Origin: Diospyros lotus
Taxonomy: Eukaryota > Streptophyta > Magnoliopsida > Ericales > Ebenaceae
Assembly (NCBI RefSeq): GCF_014633365.1
Contig: NC_068352.1
Span: forward strand, 31,591,310-31,655,309
Length of the DNA stretch: 64,000 nt
Reading direction: 5' to 3'
The notes below the pieces were generated by a model. The model searched no databases. It saw only the letters and a list, made by a program, of their open reading frames with translations, and was not told the origin of the DNA. The translations under genes and the position numbers were made by a program. This document shows, piece after piece, positions 1-13,768 of this stretch; the first letter of the stretch is position 1; each line of letters begins with the position of its first letter.

Positions 1-328
1 AATCCTTTCACACCACATTATATATTCAAGCTCGAACTGGAAAAAAAAAGCCCATGAAAGATGGCGACAGATGGAGAAAAACCTCTCCAAAATACGAAAA
101 AATTACCCACAAAACACAGAGGGCGCCACAAATTTGAACAATTTTTTGGGCTGTGGGATGATAATGAAGCAACGCTCTGTGAAGCACACAAGGGTCGTGT
201 GGAGGAGACGCCTCCGTTTGCGTCCCTGATCGGATGTGGTTTGAAATACCCACCTCCAAAAACCAATCCTCAACTCAGTGTTCTCTTATCTCCATCAACC
301 CCACCTTGTTTGTCTTCTTCCCAGTTCT

Positions 329-336
329 CTATAAAG
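329..336 (+). promoter_or_regulatory. Candidate TATA box of the glycolate oxidase gene
   Basis: The sequence CTATAAAG lies in a pyrimidine-rich stretch about 150 bases before a good splice donor (GGTGAGG at 483-489). A start of transcription near 355-370 would give a short 5'-UTR exon ending at 483, then a leader intron. This is inferred from position and motif only; no transcript data are available. Confidence 0.45.
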
Positions 337-483
337 TCGCCATTCTCTTTTGGCTCTGTCCTTTTTCTCTCTAAGTTTTGTCCAAAACTCTCCTCTGTAG
401 CTCTTGGAGCCCAAGGTTTGCTTCTCCTCCTCCTCTGCTTCTGTGTTTCTTTACGTTATCTCCTTGTTTGTGTTGTGGAACTG

Positions 484-1413
484 GTGAGGAATATCTGTTA
501 AAATGATTGGTAGGGTTTGCTAGAAATTTTCAAACAGTGAGCATTCATTGTTTTAATTTAGAATACTTGGTTGGTTTGTTTTCATGGTGAAGCATATGGG
601 TAAATGCATGCTTTGTTGGCTTGAAATGGCTTGCCTATTTGTACATGATTTGTAGGGTTTGATAGAAATTTTTGAGGTGTAGCATTCATTGTTTTAGCTT
701 GTGAATATTTATTCTGATTTGTGCATAATCATATCCTCTTTCTCATTCTGCTCTACGTTTTAACTGCTCTCCCTGTCCTTACATTATCTCCTTGTTTATG
801 TTATGAAACTGGTAGTCGGTCAATTGGCCCACTTTCATGGTGAAGAACACGCACGCACGCGCACACACACACTCTTATATGTACATATATGCTTGTTTTC
901 TGGCTTGAAATGGTTTGCCATTTGCACTTCATTTATAGGGTTTGATGGAAGTTCTCAAACAGTAATAATTCATTGTTTTAGCTTATGAGTAATTCATTGC
1001 TGTGGGTTTTATCCTTTTCCATCCTTGCACTCTTTTATGTGTCAGAATCCGACCTTTTCTCTGATAGTTGGAGGAGAAGAAAAACAAAAGAGGAGAAAAG
1101 TGTACTTACTTCTCAGAGAAACCGAGAAGAAAATGAATAGATGTTTGATAGCATGAAGTACTTTTTTTGGTTACTCATAAAGAATAGTTTATGTGAATAA
1201 TATCATTTCCTTTCCCATTTTTTGACAAATCAAAGATCTACACACATGACATTGTTTTATTGTTCATGGCATAGTAATTTATCTGCTACATGTCCTATTT
1301 CTTTTACGAGTACCTTGGGAAGATTTTACTCGTGATAAATTTTACTATATTTACCTGTTATATTTACTTCTTGGAGTGCATGTTATATAGAGAACTTTTT
1401 AGTATTCTTGCAG
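484..1413 (+). other. Predicted 5'-UTR leader intron of glycolate oxidase with internal degenerate repeats
   Basis: A donor (GTGAGG, from 484) and an acceptor (TTCTTGCAG, ending 1413) bound a T-rich stretch of about 930 bases. The remaining 75 bases to the ATG at 1489 would form a second UTR exon. Inside the intron, similar segments recur: the stretch beginning TTACGTTATCTCCTTG at about 451 resembles one at 780, and GGTTTGATAGAAATTTT-like stretches occur near 514, 657 and 938, each followed by a TTCATTGTTTTA motif. The splice sites are inferred from consensus; the repeats can be read directly. Confidence 0.5.
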
Positions 1414-1488
1414 AATAACTTTGCTGATAAATATATTTTTTCATGTTAAATCAAGAATTTCTGAGGGGTGGAAAAAACAACCTTAACC

Positions 1489-4975
<3,487 letters not shown>

Positions 4976-5660
4976 AAACATACTCAAAACGTAAGCAAAT
5001 CACCGCTACTTGAAGATCACTGATCGATTATGTGCTCAGAAGCATGATTTTCGTTTTGGAGAACTCATTAATGTTTCAGTGAGTCTAAATATATCTTGAA
5101 CATGTTAAGCTTTTCAATAATGATGGATGAACTGCTGTCGCTGTATATTCTTTCTTTCTCGAAATTATATGTTCATGTAGCTGGCTCAACTTCTTCCAAT
5201 AATGTGTGATGATCTTGCTGCAAGGATTTCTTTTTTGTGACATCAAACACATGTTACAGTTTGTTTCAATCTTTTGTTGTGTTTGTTGCTTTTGAATTGA
5301 GAAGTCATTGTTGGGGTATAGAACAATATTTATAAATTGGTACAACAAAAACAAGCAGCAATGGCCGACGATGACAATACCATTGCAACAAGCAAAAAGG
5401 ATAGAGATACAACTTAGATTGAGTCGCGTCTTTATGCTATGCTAAAGATAGAATTGCCCTGTACTGAAGGCAAGCAGACAACGACGATAATTTTAACAGT
5501 ATGAAACGATCTTTCTGGCAGAACAACAACCTCGGACGGTCAAAGCTGGCAAAATTGTAAGGTATTTCCTCTTTGTGTGGGATGAAAGCGAAGGAAGGGA
5601 GAAACTTGGATACTCTCGCAGAAAGAGAGATTGATTGGGATTTCGTTGGGTCTAACAGAG
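4976..5660. other. 3' flank of glycolate oxidase; no gene recognised
   Basis: The first few hundred bases are T-rich on the + strand and probably contain the 3' UTR and poly(A) region. No single strong AATAAA site stands out. The part from about 5350 to 5660 is more GC-rich and purine-rich on the + strand, like a 5' leader on the - strand, but I found no coding sequence I could name. Confidence 0.4.
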
Positions 5661-5662
5661 GG

Positions 5663-7285
5663 ACGGAGGTTTAATTATTAATAGCTAAACCTGACCTCGA
5701 CAAGGAAGTAGAAAAGTCACGACAGCCACCACAGGAATTTTGGAACACGCAGAGAGAAATTCGGGAATGCGTGCATAGAGTGAAACCCAACATGGTGTTT
5801 AGATAAAAATAAAAAGGCTTAATACATCCAAAAGTCCCTAAATTATTACAAAATATGACATTTAGTCTCTTATCTAAAAAACTTCAAGATTAGGTCTTTA
5901 AACAATTAAAAAGCTACTCTTTTAGTCTTTGCTGTCAATGCGAGTAAACGGTTCCGTTATGTTTGTTCCAAACTTATATATACACACACACATATATATA
6001 CACCCGACTCTATATACATATACATATATATATATATACAAATACACAAACACATACAGGTTCATGGCCATGGTAGTCACCGCTAGTTGCCATGGCCGCG
6101 ACCATCGCCCCAACCATGGTCGCGGCCATCACCCACCTTCCAATACACGCAAACACATGCACACATATGGCCGCTATGAATGCAGCTGTCACCCACTCGC
6201 CATGGCAGCTGCGATGAACACAGTCATTGTTGAGAGAAAAAGAGAGTTGGCTGGGGATGGGTGATGGGCTGCTGAGCCAGCCCTGGGCCAGGGCTACCAG
6301 GGCCACAGCCCAGGGCCCACAAGTGAGGGGGGCACAATTTTTTTTTTTAAACTTTTGTATATATGTATATAAGAAATTAAAAAAAATTAACAAAAGAAGT
6401 TGCCACTTGTACCTATCAAAAGAAGATTTCATTACTATTTTTATTTTGTTGGTACATGTGATGATTATTTTTACTTCGATTAATTGTGGAGGATAAAAGT
6501 AGGGGTGTTAATGGTTCGGATTGGTCCGGTTTTATAAGAATTAACAAAAGAAGTTGCCACTTGTACCCTATCAAAAGAAGATTTCATTGCTATTTTGATT
6601 TTGTTAGTACATGTGACGATTGTTTTTACTTCAATTAATTGTGGAGGATAAAAGTAGGGGTGTTAATGGTTTGGATTGGTTCGGTTCTATAAGAATCCAA
6701 TAACCGAACCATTACATATATAAAATCAAATCATAACCAATCTGTCACACCGGATCAGTTTTGGTTTTATCCAATTAACATTTAACTTCTAAATATTTTT
6801 GTAAAATATAAAATTACAAATAAATTTGTTAATTAAAATAAAACCATAACTTCATTAATGCTTCAGGTCTTGAAGTAAAAGTAAAACAAAATAATTTATA
6901 GACTATCTTATCAAATGAGATTACATCGACCATTTAGTATAGCAATAGCGCATAAAATGTTAGAAATAAAAGAGTTCATGAATCTCACTAGTTTCCTAAA
7001 AAGTGATACTATTTATGCATATGTATATATATATATTCTCAAAAAATTATAATATATATAAGTATAATATCGGTTCCAGTTCGGTTCGAACCATGGTTTG
7101 AAAAAAAAATCAATAACCAAACTAAATATATTGGTTCTTAATTTTTTAGAATCAGAACTTAATCATTGAACTATAGAACCAATCTAAAAGGCATGATTCA
7201 GTCCGGTTTGATCCAGTTCATCGGCTTTTGGATATTTTTTGACAACCTTAGATGAAAGAAAGTTTAATCAAATCAAGAAATGCTT
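5663..7285. repeat. Tandem duplication, copy 1 (left flank plus left part of the MULE)
   Basis: This stretch repeats immediately downstream with a period of about 1623 bases. It holds about 150 bases of DNA outside the element, the left terminal inverted repeat, TA- and CA-rich microsatellites, a GGCCATGG-rich segment and part of the AT-rich interior. The two copies differ by scattered substitutions and small changes in microsatellite length. Confidence 0.9.
6387..6695. repeat. Internal direct repeat of about 154 bp, two units
   Basis: Two adjacent units (6387-6540 and 6541-6695) both begin TTAACAAAAGAAGTTG and end in TATAAGAA. They contain the same GTGGAGGATAAAAGTAGGGG block. The same pair occurs in the second large copy at about 8013-8321, so this small duplication is older than the 1.6-kb one. 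Confidence 0.85.
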
Positions 7286-7634
7286 ACGGAGGTTTAGTTA
7301 TTAATAGCTAAACTTGACCTCGACAAGGAAGTAGAAAAGTCACGACAGCCACCACAGGAATTTTGGAACACGCAGAGAGAAATTCGGGAATGCGTGCATA
7401 GAGTGAAACCCAAAATGGTGTTTAGATAAAAATAAAAAGGCTTAATACATCCAAAAGTCCCTAAATTATTACAAAATATGACATTTAGTCTCTTATCTAA
7501 AAAACTTCAAGATTAGGTCTTTAAACAATTAAAAAGCTACTCTTTTAGTCTTTGCTGTCAATGCGAGTAAACGGTTCCATTATGTTTATTCCAAACCTAT
7601 ATACACACACACATATATATACACCCGATTCTGT

Positions 7635-7667
<33 letters not shown>

Positions 7668-8918
7668 AATACACAAACACATACAGGTTCATGGCCATGG
7701 TAGTCACCGCTAGTTGCCATGGCCGCGGCCATCGCCCCAACCATGGTTGCGGCCATCACCCACCTTCCAATACACGCAAACACACGCACACATATGGTCG
7801 CTATGAATGCAGCTGTCACCCACTCGCCATGGCAGGTGCGATGAACACAGTCATTGTTGAGAGAAAAAGAGAGCTGGCTGGGGATGGGTGATGGGTTGCA
7901 GAGCCAGCCCTGGGCCAGGGCTACCAGGGCCACAGCCCAGGGCCCACAAGTGAGGGGGGCACAATTTTTTTTTTAAACTTTTGTATATATGTATATAAGA
8001 AATTAAAAAAAATTAACAAAAGAAGTTGTCACTTGTACCTATCAAAAGAAGATTTCATTACTATTTTTATTTTGTTGGTACATGTGATGATTATTTTTAC
8101 TTCGATTAATTGTGGAGGATAAAAGTAGGGGTGTTAATGGTTCGGATTGGTCCGGTTTTATAAGAATTAACAAAAGAAGTTGCCACTTGTACCCTATCAA
8201 AAGAAGATTTCATTGCTATTTTGATTTTGTTAGTACATGTGACGATTGTTTTTACTTCAATTAATTGTGGAGGATAAAAGTAGGGGTGTTAATGGTTTGG
8301 ATTGGTTCGGTTCTATAAGAATCCAATAACCGAACCATTACATATATAAAATCAAATCATAACCAATCTGTCACACCGGATCAGTTTTGGTTTTATCCAA
8401 TTAACATTTAACTTCTAAATATTTTTGTAAAATATAGAATTACAAACAAATTTGTTAATTAAAATAAAACCATAACTTCATTAATGCTTCAGGTCTTGAA
8501 GTAAAAGTAAAACAAAATAATTTATAGACTATCTTATCAAATGAGATTACATCGACCATTTAGTATAGCAATAGCGCATAAAATGTTAGAAATAAAAGAG
8601 TTCATGAATCTCACTAGTTTCCTAAAAAGTGATACTATTTATGCATATGTATATATATATATATATTCTCAAAAAATTATAATATATATAAGTATAATAT
8701 CGGTTCCAGTTCGGTTCGAACCATGGTTTGATAAAAAAATCAATAACCAAACTAAATATATTGGTTCTTAATTTTTTAGAACCAGAACTTAATCATTGAA
8801 CTATAGAACCAATCCAAAAGGCATGATTCGATCCGATTTGGTCCAGTTCATCGACTTTTGGATATTTTTTGACAACCTTAGATGAAAGAAAGTTTAATCA
8901 AATCAAGAAATGCTTACG
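7286..8918. repeat. Tandem duplication, copy 2
   Basis: It starts at the GGAGGTTTAGTTATTAATAG junction and ends at AAATGCTTACG, where copy 1 runs into copy 2 but this copy continues into unique MULE sequence. It carries the left terminal inverted repeat a second time (7439-7553). Because it continues into the right half of the element, it is probably the ancestral copy and 5663-7285 the derived one. Confidence 0.88.
8013..8321. repeat. Internal direct repeat of about 154 bp, second occurrence
   Basis: This corresponds to the pair at 6387-6695 inside the second copy of the 1.6-kb duplication. Its units start at 8013 and 8167. Confidence 0.85.
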
Positions 8919-9307
8919 AAAATTCGAGAGGAAGTATGTAGACTAAAATATGTTGTTTTCATTTTTTAATGCAATATTTACAATGCAAGATTCTCTTTTT
9001 TCTTCATTTGAGATTTTGTTCCATTGAATTTTACTCAAATAAGGTTTTAATGAGGTCTCAAATTATTTTTTCTTATCTTTTATAAATTCTTATAATTTTA
9101 ATAAAAATAATTAATTAATAATTTTATTTTTTTATTTAATTTATATAAAGAGATTGAAAAAATTTGTCCCGAGGGCCACGGCCATGGGGGTGATGGCCGT
9201 GGCCATCCCTAAATCCAAGAGTAGTCTGATTTCACCGAGTCTAATGCCATTAATCTTTTCATATCATTTCTTAGTCTGCTGCTGAAACTGAATCATAAAA
9301 GTTAGAG

Positions 9308-9499
9308 ATGAAATTGAGACCCAGGACCATGGCATCGAGAGAAAGAATCATGAACATGAAAGATGCGATTCTATTTCTTCCCTTGTTGTTCTATTTTCTT
9401 AGCAGCTTCATCCCCAATGTGTTTAGTTGTGCCCAACTCAGAGAGAAGCCATCGTTTGGTATGATGATTGCTTGCTTCGGCCATGGGCGATATAGCTAA
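9308..9499 (+). other. Short open frame with a signal-peptide-like start inside the MULE; possibly captured sequence
   Basis: The frame encodes 63 aa; an inner ATG at 9329 would give a shorter form. After a basic start comes a run rich in Leu and Phe (ILFLPLLFYFLSSF), then a small-residue stretch with a Cys, which resembles a secretory signal peptide. The surrounding DNA to about 9720 is GC-richer than the rest of the element and includes another open stretch at 9596-9720. Mutator-like elements are known to capture gene pieces. I recognise no parent gene, and the frame may be chance. Confidence 0.3.
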
Positions 9500-9994
9500 C
9501 CAGGCTGCAAGAAATCAATTGGGGGAGAGAGAGAGGGCCACGGCCATGGCCGTCAGCTTCCCCTTCGATCGCCATCGTCACCGTCACAGTGGGCTTTGCC
9601 GTCATTTGCTTCTGTCGGAATAGGCTTCATCACAACGGGCTACTTGCCGCGGCCACTATCGGCCACGTTGTCTGGTTTTCCCAGCGAAGCTTCGTTGAAG
9701 CTTCCTCCACAGGTATCTATGAAATACAAAATTTTAACAGCAATTAAAATAATATTAAATCATTTTGAATCACACAAAATATTAACAATTAACAATATTA
9801 TATACACGAATTTGTTATGCCACGCACCTTAAACAGTGCGTGATGCCACGTACAAATGGATGTAAACGATAAAGACTAAAAATGTATCTTTTTAATTGTT
9901 TAAAGATCGAATCTTGAGGTTTTTTAGGTAAGAAACTCAATGTCATATTTTGTAATAGTTGAGGGACTTTTGGATGTATTAAGCTAAATAAAAA

Positions 9995-11700
9995 TAATAT
10001 ATATTATTAAATAAATTTTTAATAAAAAAAATATTATTTTATTCTTTTTTATTCGATTGATTTGATGATTGATAGCTGTGCACGAGTATGAATTTATCCG
10101 TTCACAAAATTTGAATACTCTTTAGTACCTAAATCTAAATTTATGATTTAAACTATTTATACCCATATTCTTCCTCTTAACCAAGCAATTTGAGACAATT
10201 TACACACCCACGTATTCTCAACACATATATACTCACACACAAAAGTCATCTTCTTCTACCACCTCATGGCTTGTCTTGTTACAATCATTGTCTTACCAAT
10301 TTAGAGATGATGTTGGGATACTAAAGGCTGAAGAAAAGGGAGAAAAAGCTTCCTCCATTGTTTCATGGACCATGATTTTTGGTTCGAAATTTGGGGCCAA
10401 AATCCCATTCTACCCTTGCATATGTATGGGATGAAGAGGCTCACCCAAAGGGCAGATTTTGAATCCAATTTTTGGACCAAAAATCATTTTCCATGTTTCA
10501 TAGAGTGATCATAATTTGATGATGGTTTGTTGGTTTTGGGATGATAGGGACAATTTGTGGTGTTTCAGGGTGTTACTTTGATATGAATTTGGAGGAGTGT
10601 GGGAGACAAGCTTGGAAGGATATTGGTCACCAACTATCATGTTGAAGAAATTGTAGTAATTGAAATACATTGCAAATAGAGTAGCCTTTGTGGAATAGTA
10701 AAATTTTACGGTTTAAGTTGTGAAAATAGTTCTTTTAAGTAGAAAAGAGAGGGAAATGTTGTGTATATTCACAAATTATTGGATGAATTGTTGGCTAAAT
10801 TCATATTTTTGTTCTTGTACTTTTTTTTTTTTTCGTGTGATTATTTGAATTTTTCATTCAATTATACCCTTTGACTTATATTTTTAAATTAATTTACTTC
10901 TTATACTTTAATTTTTTTAAAGTAGAAACTCGAACTTTTCGTTATTTCGATTATACTCTTATACTTGTATTTTTTAGTTAATTTAACTCTTGAAGTTTTA
11001 TGTGTGTAAAAAATAATAATAAAGTGAAATTAGTCAATTTAATATTTTTTTACATATTAAATTATATAAATTAAATTGACTAAAAAAAATAGGTATGGGG
11101 TGTAATTGAAATAATGAAAAGTTTAAAATTTTATATTTTTTTTATATATTGAAAATTTATATATAGAATTATGTATTTTGTATGTAGATTATTGTACAAA
11201 ATTGTATAAAATAATAACAAATTGTGGCTGATTGTAACATTTTGAAAGTGTAAGGGGGTTATTTGATGCAATCGAAAGAACAGGAGTGAGTTGCACATGA
11301 CTCTAAGTGTAGTGAATTTCATATAATTTACCCTATAAAAAATATATAAAAATACAGGATAAAAATATAGATTTGGTTATGAATTGTTTGAGCTCTATAC
11401 GTGGTGCTAGGAAATGTGATGCAATTTTCACTTCCAATGGTTAAGCTATAATATGTAATCAATAATAAACTTAAGAAAAATTCTATCAGTTACATTCAGT
11501 TATTTGAAAGAAAACTCTACATTATATTAAAACTCTATTTATTTAAAATTTACTTAAAAATATAAAGATTAAATTATAACTACAAAATGTCACTTTTAAG
11601 TCTTTATTTGTAATAGGATATGCCCCGAGACAAAAAGAGATGTTGGAATGTTTATACACCACACTCTATAGTATTTATTTGGATATGTTTACTACTAAAG
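9995..11700. other. AT-rich spacer; no gene recognised
   Basis: The DNA is strongly AT-rich, with poly(A)/poly(T) runs and no long open frame of normal composition. A moderately GC-richer patch at about 10230-10640 contains near-repeats of a phrase like TTTTTGGTTCGAAATTTGG / TTTTTGGACCAAAAATC but no coding frame I can name. Confidence 0.4.
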
Positions 11701-11707
11701 TCATTTA

Positions 11708-11941
11708 GGGTGTGTTTGATAACATAAAAAATATATAAAAAATATCACATCCAATAAATTGAATTCCATCTTTAGTGTTTGACACACTATATTTTTTATG
11801 GAATTGAATTCCATAATACAATCATTAAAGCATATTTTTACTTCTTTTTCATAAAAAATTTCTTCTGAGGGAGATAGTTTTTGTTTTCCATGTAAATTGA
11901 AAAATGATTTCCTTTCCACCTAAATGTTATCAAACACACCC
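11708..11941. mobile_element. Tourist-like MITE (PIF/Harbinger type), 234 bp
   Basis: The ends are inverted repeats: GGGTGTGTTTGATAACA on the left and TGTTATCAAACACACCC on the right, a perfect 17-base match. The trinucleotide TTA directly flanks both ends (11705-11707 and 11942-11944). A TTA/TAA target duplication and ends of the GGG..TGTTTG type are typical of Tourist elements. The interior is AT-rich and non-coding. Confidence 0.85.
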
Positions 11942-11944
11942 TTA

Positions 11945-13700
11945 ATAAAATAGGTAAGTCGACAATTCTTAAAACAAATGCATCACACCTCCCTAGCATA
12001 TACATATATTAACTCGCTTGAATTTTATTTTAAGTTGGTGCAAAGCTTAAGGAAATATGAAATAAGAACATTGATATTTTAATTATTTTATTTAGTCAAA
12101 ATACTTTATAAAATTCAAACACCTATAAAATAAAAAAAAATAAAAAACTTATTGTAACATTACTTTTTGGGTATGGTAGAACATTCAAAATTTAAGTTTT
12201 TTTAGTAATTATATTTAGATTCAAAAAAATTTCGAAATTCTCTTTTTACCCCATAACACAACATTCTCAATAAAATTAAAGTTAAAATAGATTGTCAAAA
12301 TAACATATAGAATGTAGTCTAGATCTTAACTTAATGAAGAAATATGTCACTTGGAATATGTATTAATTCAAAATGTAGTTTCATACATCGATAAAACATA
12401 GGGTTTAGAATTACATTATCCATAACGACAATAAAGACTAGATATAGAATGATGTAAAATTACAAAAATGCCCTTACTAGCAAAGTCATGTATCTTTTCC
12501 TTATTTTTGCTAGTATCGATATATTAATTACCTAATACATTTGAATATGTTATATTAAATGTTGGGTTATTTAGTGAGGGTTTAAAAATATTTTCATGCA
12601 TAATGCATAATCATTATGTGACTTGACTTATTATAAAGGATTACTGCCTAACATTTATCTACGAGTCAAGATGCAATTTACATGGATCATTGCATTAGTC
12701 GTAACTTTAAGAATAATGTAAATAATTTTCTAGACTAATTTCATATCTTTGTTATGATTAGGTAATGACAAGCTTAGTGCAAATAGCATAAATTTATGCA
12801 TGCATCACAATTAATAATAAATATAATGATCGATAATGCATATGAAATAAATATAAGTTTTAGGGAGAACAACTCGACTTTATTTGCTAAATTATGTATT
12901 AGGGTCTATTTTTTTAATTTTTGTGTCAATCTCGAAAGACATGACCAAAATATTTCTCAAACCTCAAAGTTGCTTGATCGTGTCCTTTATTTCAAACTAA
13001 TTTTGCGAATTTTTTTTAAATTTTCTTTAATTTTTTTTTTAACATATGAAATACATCTACTAACCTTATGTGCATTGTCCATGTGTTTTCACCATCTTCC
13101 TGCATGCATCGTACACATCATCAAATGTTGTTGTTTCACTTCGACCCTTTCCAAATTCTATGAAATTTTATCTTTTTTGAATTTTTACTCCGACCCTTTC
13201 AAGTTTAGTTTAGCCTTTATTTTGTCATTAACTTTTGATATATTATATCATAATTTCTATAAATTATACCGGTACTCACCCCCGACTTAAGTTTTCACTT
13301 TAAGCTTTGAAAATTTATGAGAATTTTGCTAAAACCCAATGATCTTGGAAAATTTACAGCAAGGCCCTATACTTTGGAAAACTAGTTCAATGAAACCCCT
13401 TAGCAAGTTACCAAAATACCCTCGGGATATGAATCCAATTCATCAAAGTGCCCTCAGGCCATTTTTTTTAAAAAAAATTATTATATCTTATTCTTTTTTA
13501 AAAAAAATTACCGGATATTACACTTATACCCTTAGCTCATTTAACTGGCTAAAATCACGGGTGAATTAACTCTTCAAATCAGTCGAAGTTATCGTGGCCC
13601 AATTGGCCCAAATCGGATCAGAATGACAGGAAACCCCGAATCGGGTTATATCCGGAACCGCAATTGCTGCTGACCGAGTGAAACTCGTTCAACTCAGTTC
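11945..13700. other. AT-rich spacer upstream of the TURAN-like gene
   Basis: I see no gene. The longest open frame (12796-13290) is rich in Phe, Ile and Leu, as expected of a chance frame in T-rich DNA, and has no recognisable domain. The promoter of the downstream gene should lie at about 13300-13700, where GC content rises. Confidence 0.4.
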
Positions 13701-13725
13701 TCAAGCTCGATCGGTCTTCATCTCC

Positions 13726-13727
<2 letters not shown>

Positions 13728-13758
<31 letters not shown>
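13728..13758. repeat. (GA)n microsatellite in the 5' UTR of the TURAN-like gene
   Basis: About 15 GA units end ten bases before the start codon at 13769. GA runs in 5' leaders are common in plant genes and may bind GAGA-type regulators; any role here is inference. Confidence 0.85.
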
Positions 13759-13764
<6 letters not shown>

Positions 13765-13768
13765 CGGA

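Larger units (their letters stand above)
5816..9985. mobile_element. Non-autonomous Mutator-like element (MULE) with long terminal inverted repeats and a 9-bp target duplication
   Basis: The left end (5816-5930, beginning GGCTTAATACATCC) and the reverse complement of the right end (9871-9985) match at roughly nine bases in ten over about 115 bases. The nine bases outside each end are identical (AAATAAAAA at 5807-5815 and 9986-9994). Long terminal inverted repeats with a 9-bp duplication are the hallmark of the Mutator superfamily. A second left end with the same flanking AAATAAAAA lies at about 7439, so the original element was probably 7439-9985 (about 2.55 kb), later enlarged by tandem duplication. 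Subterminal GGCCATGG-rich palindromes occur at both sides. No transposase is visible, so the element is non-autonomous. The A-rich target site makes a chance match easier, but the long inverted repeats do not depend on it. Confidence 0.8.

Noticed and set aside
61..501. 146-codon open frame across the glycolate oxidase promoter and leader
   Set aside because: It overlaps the candidate TATA box and predicted 5'-UTR exon, has no domain, and ends in a Leu/Cys-rich stretch typical of T-rich leader DNA.
5929..6432. Overlapping frames on both strands in the MULE, with Tyr-Ile and His-rich runs
   Set aside because: They translate (TA)n, (CA)n and GGCCATGG palindromes; similar frames recur in the duplicated copy with altered lengths, showing no coding constraint.
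12796..13290. 164-codon open frame upstream of the TURAN-like gene
   Set aside because: Its composition (Phe, Ile, Leu, Lys) is what T-rich spacer gives by chance, and no motif or splice context supports it.
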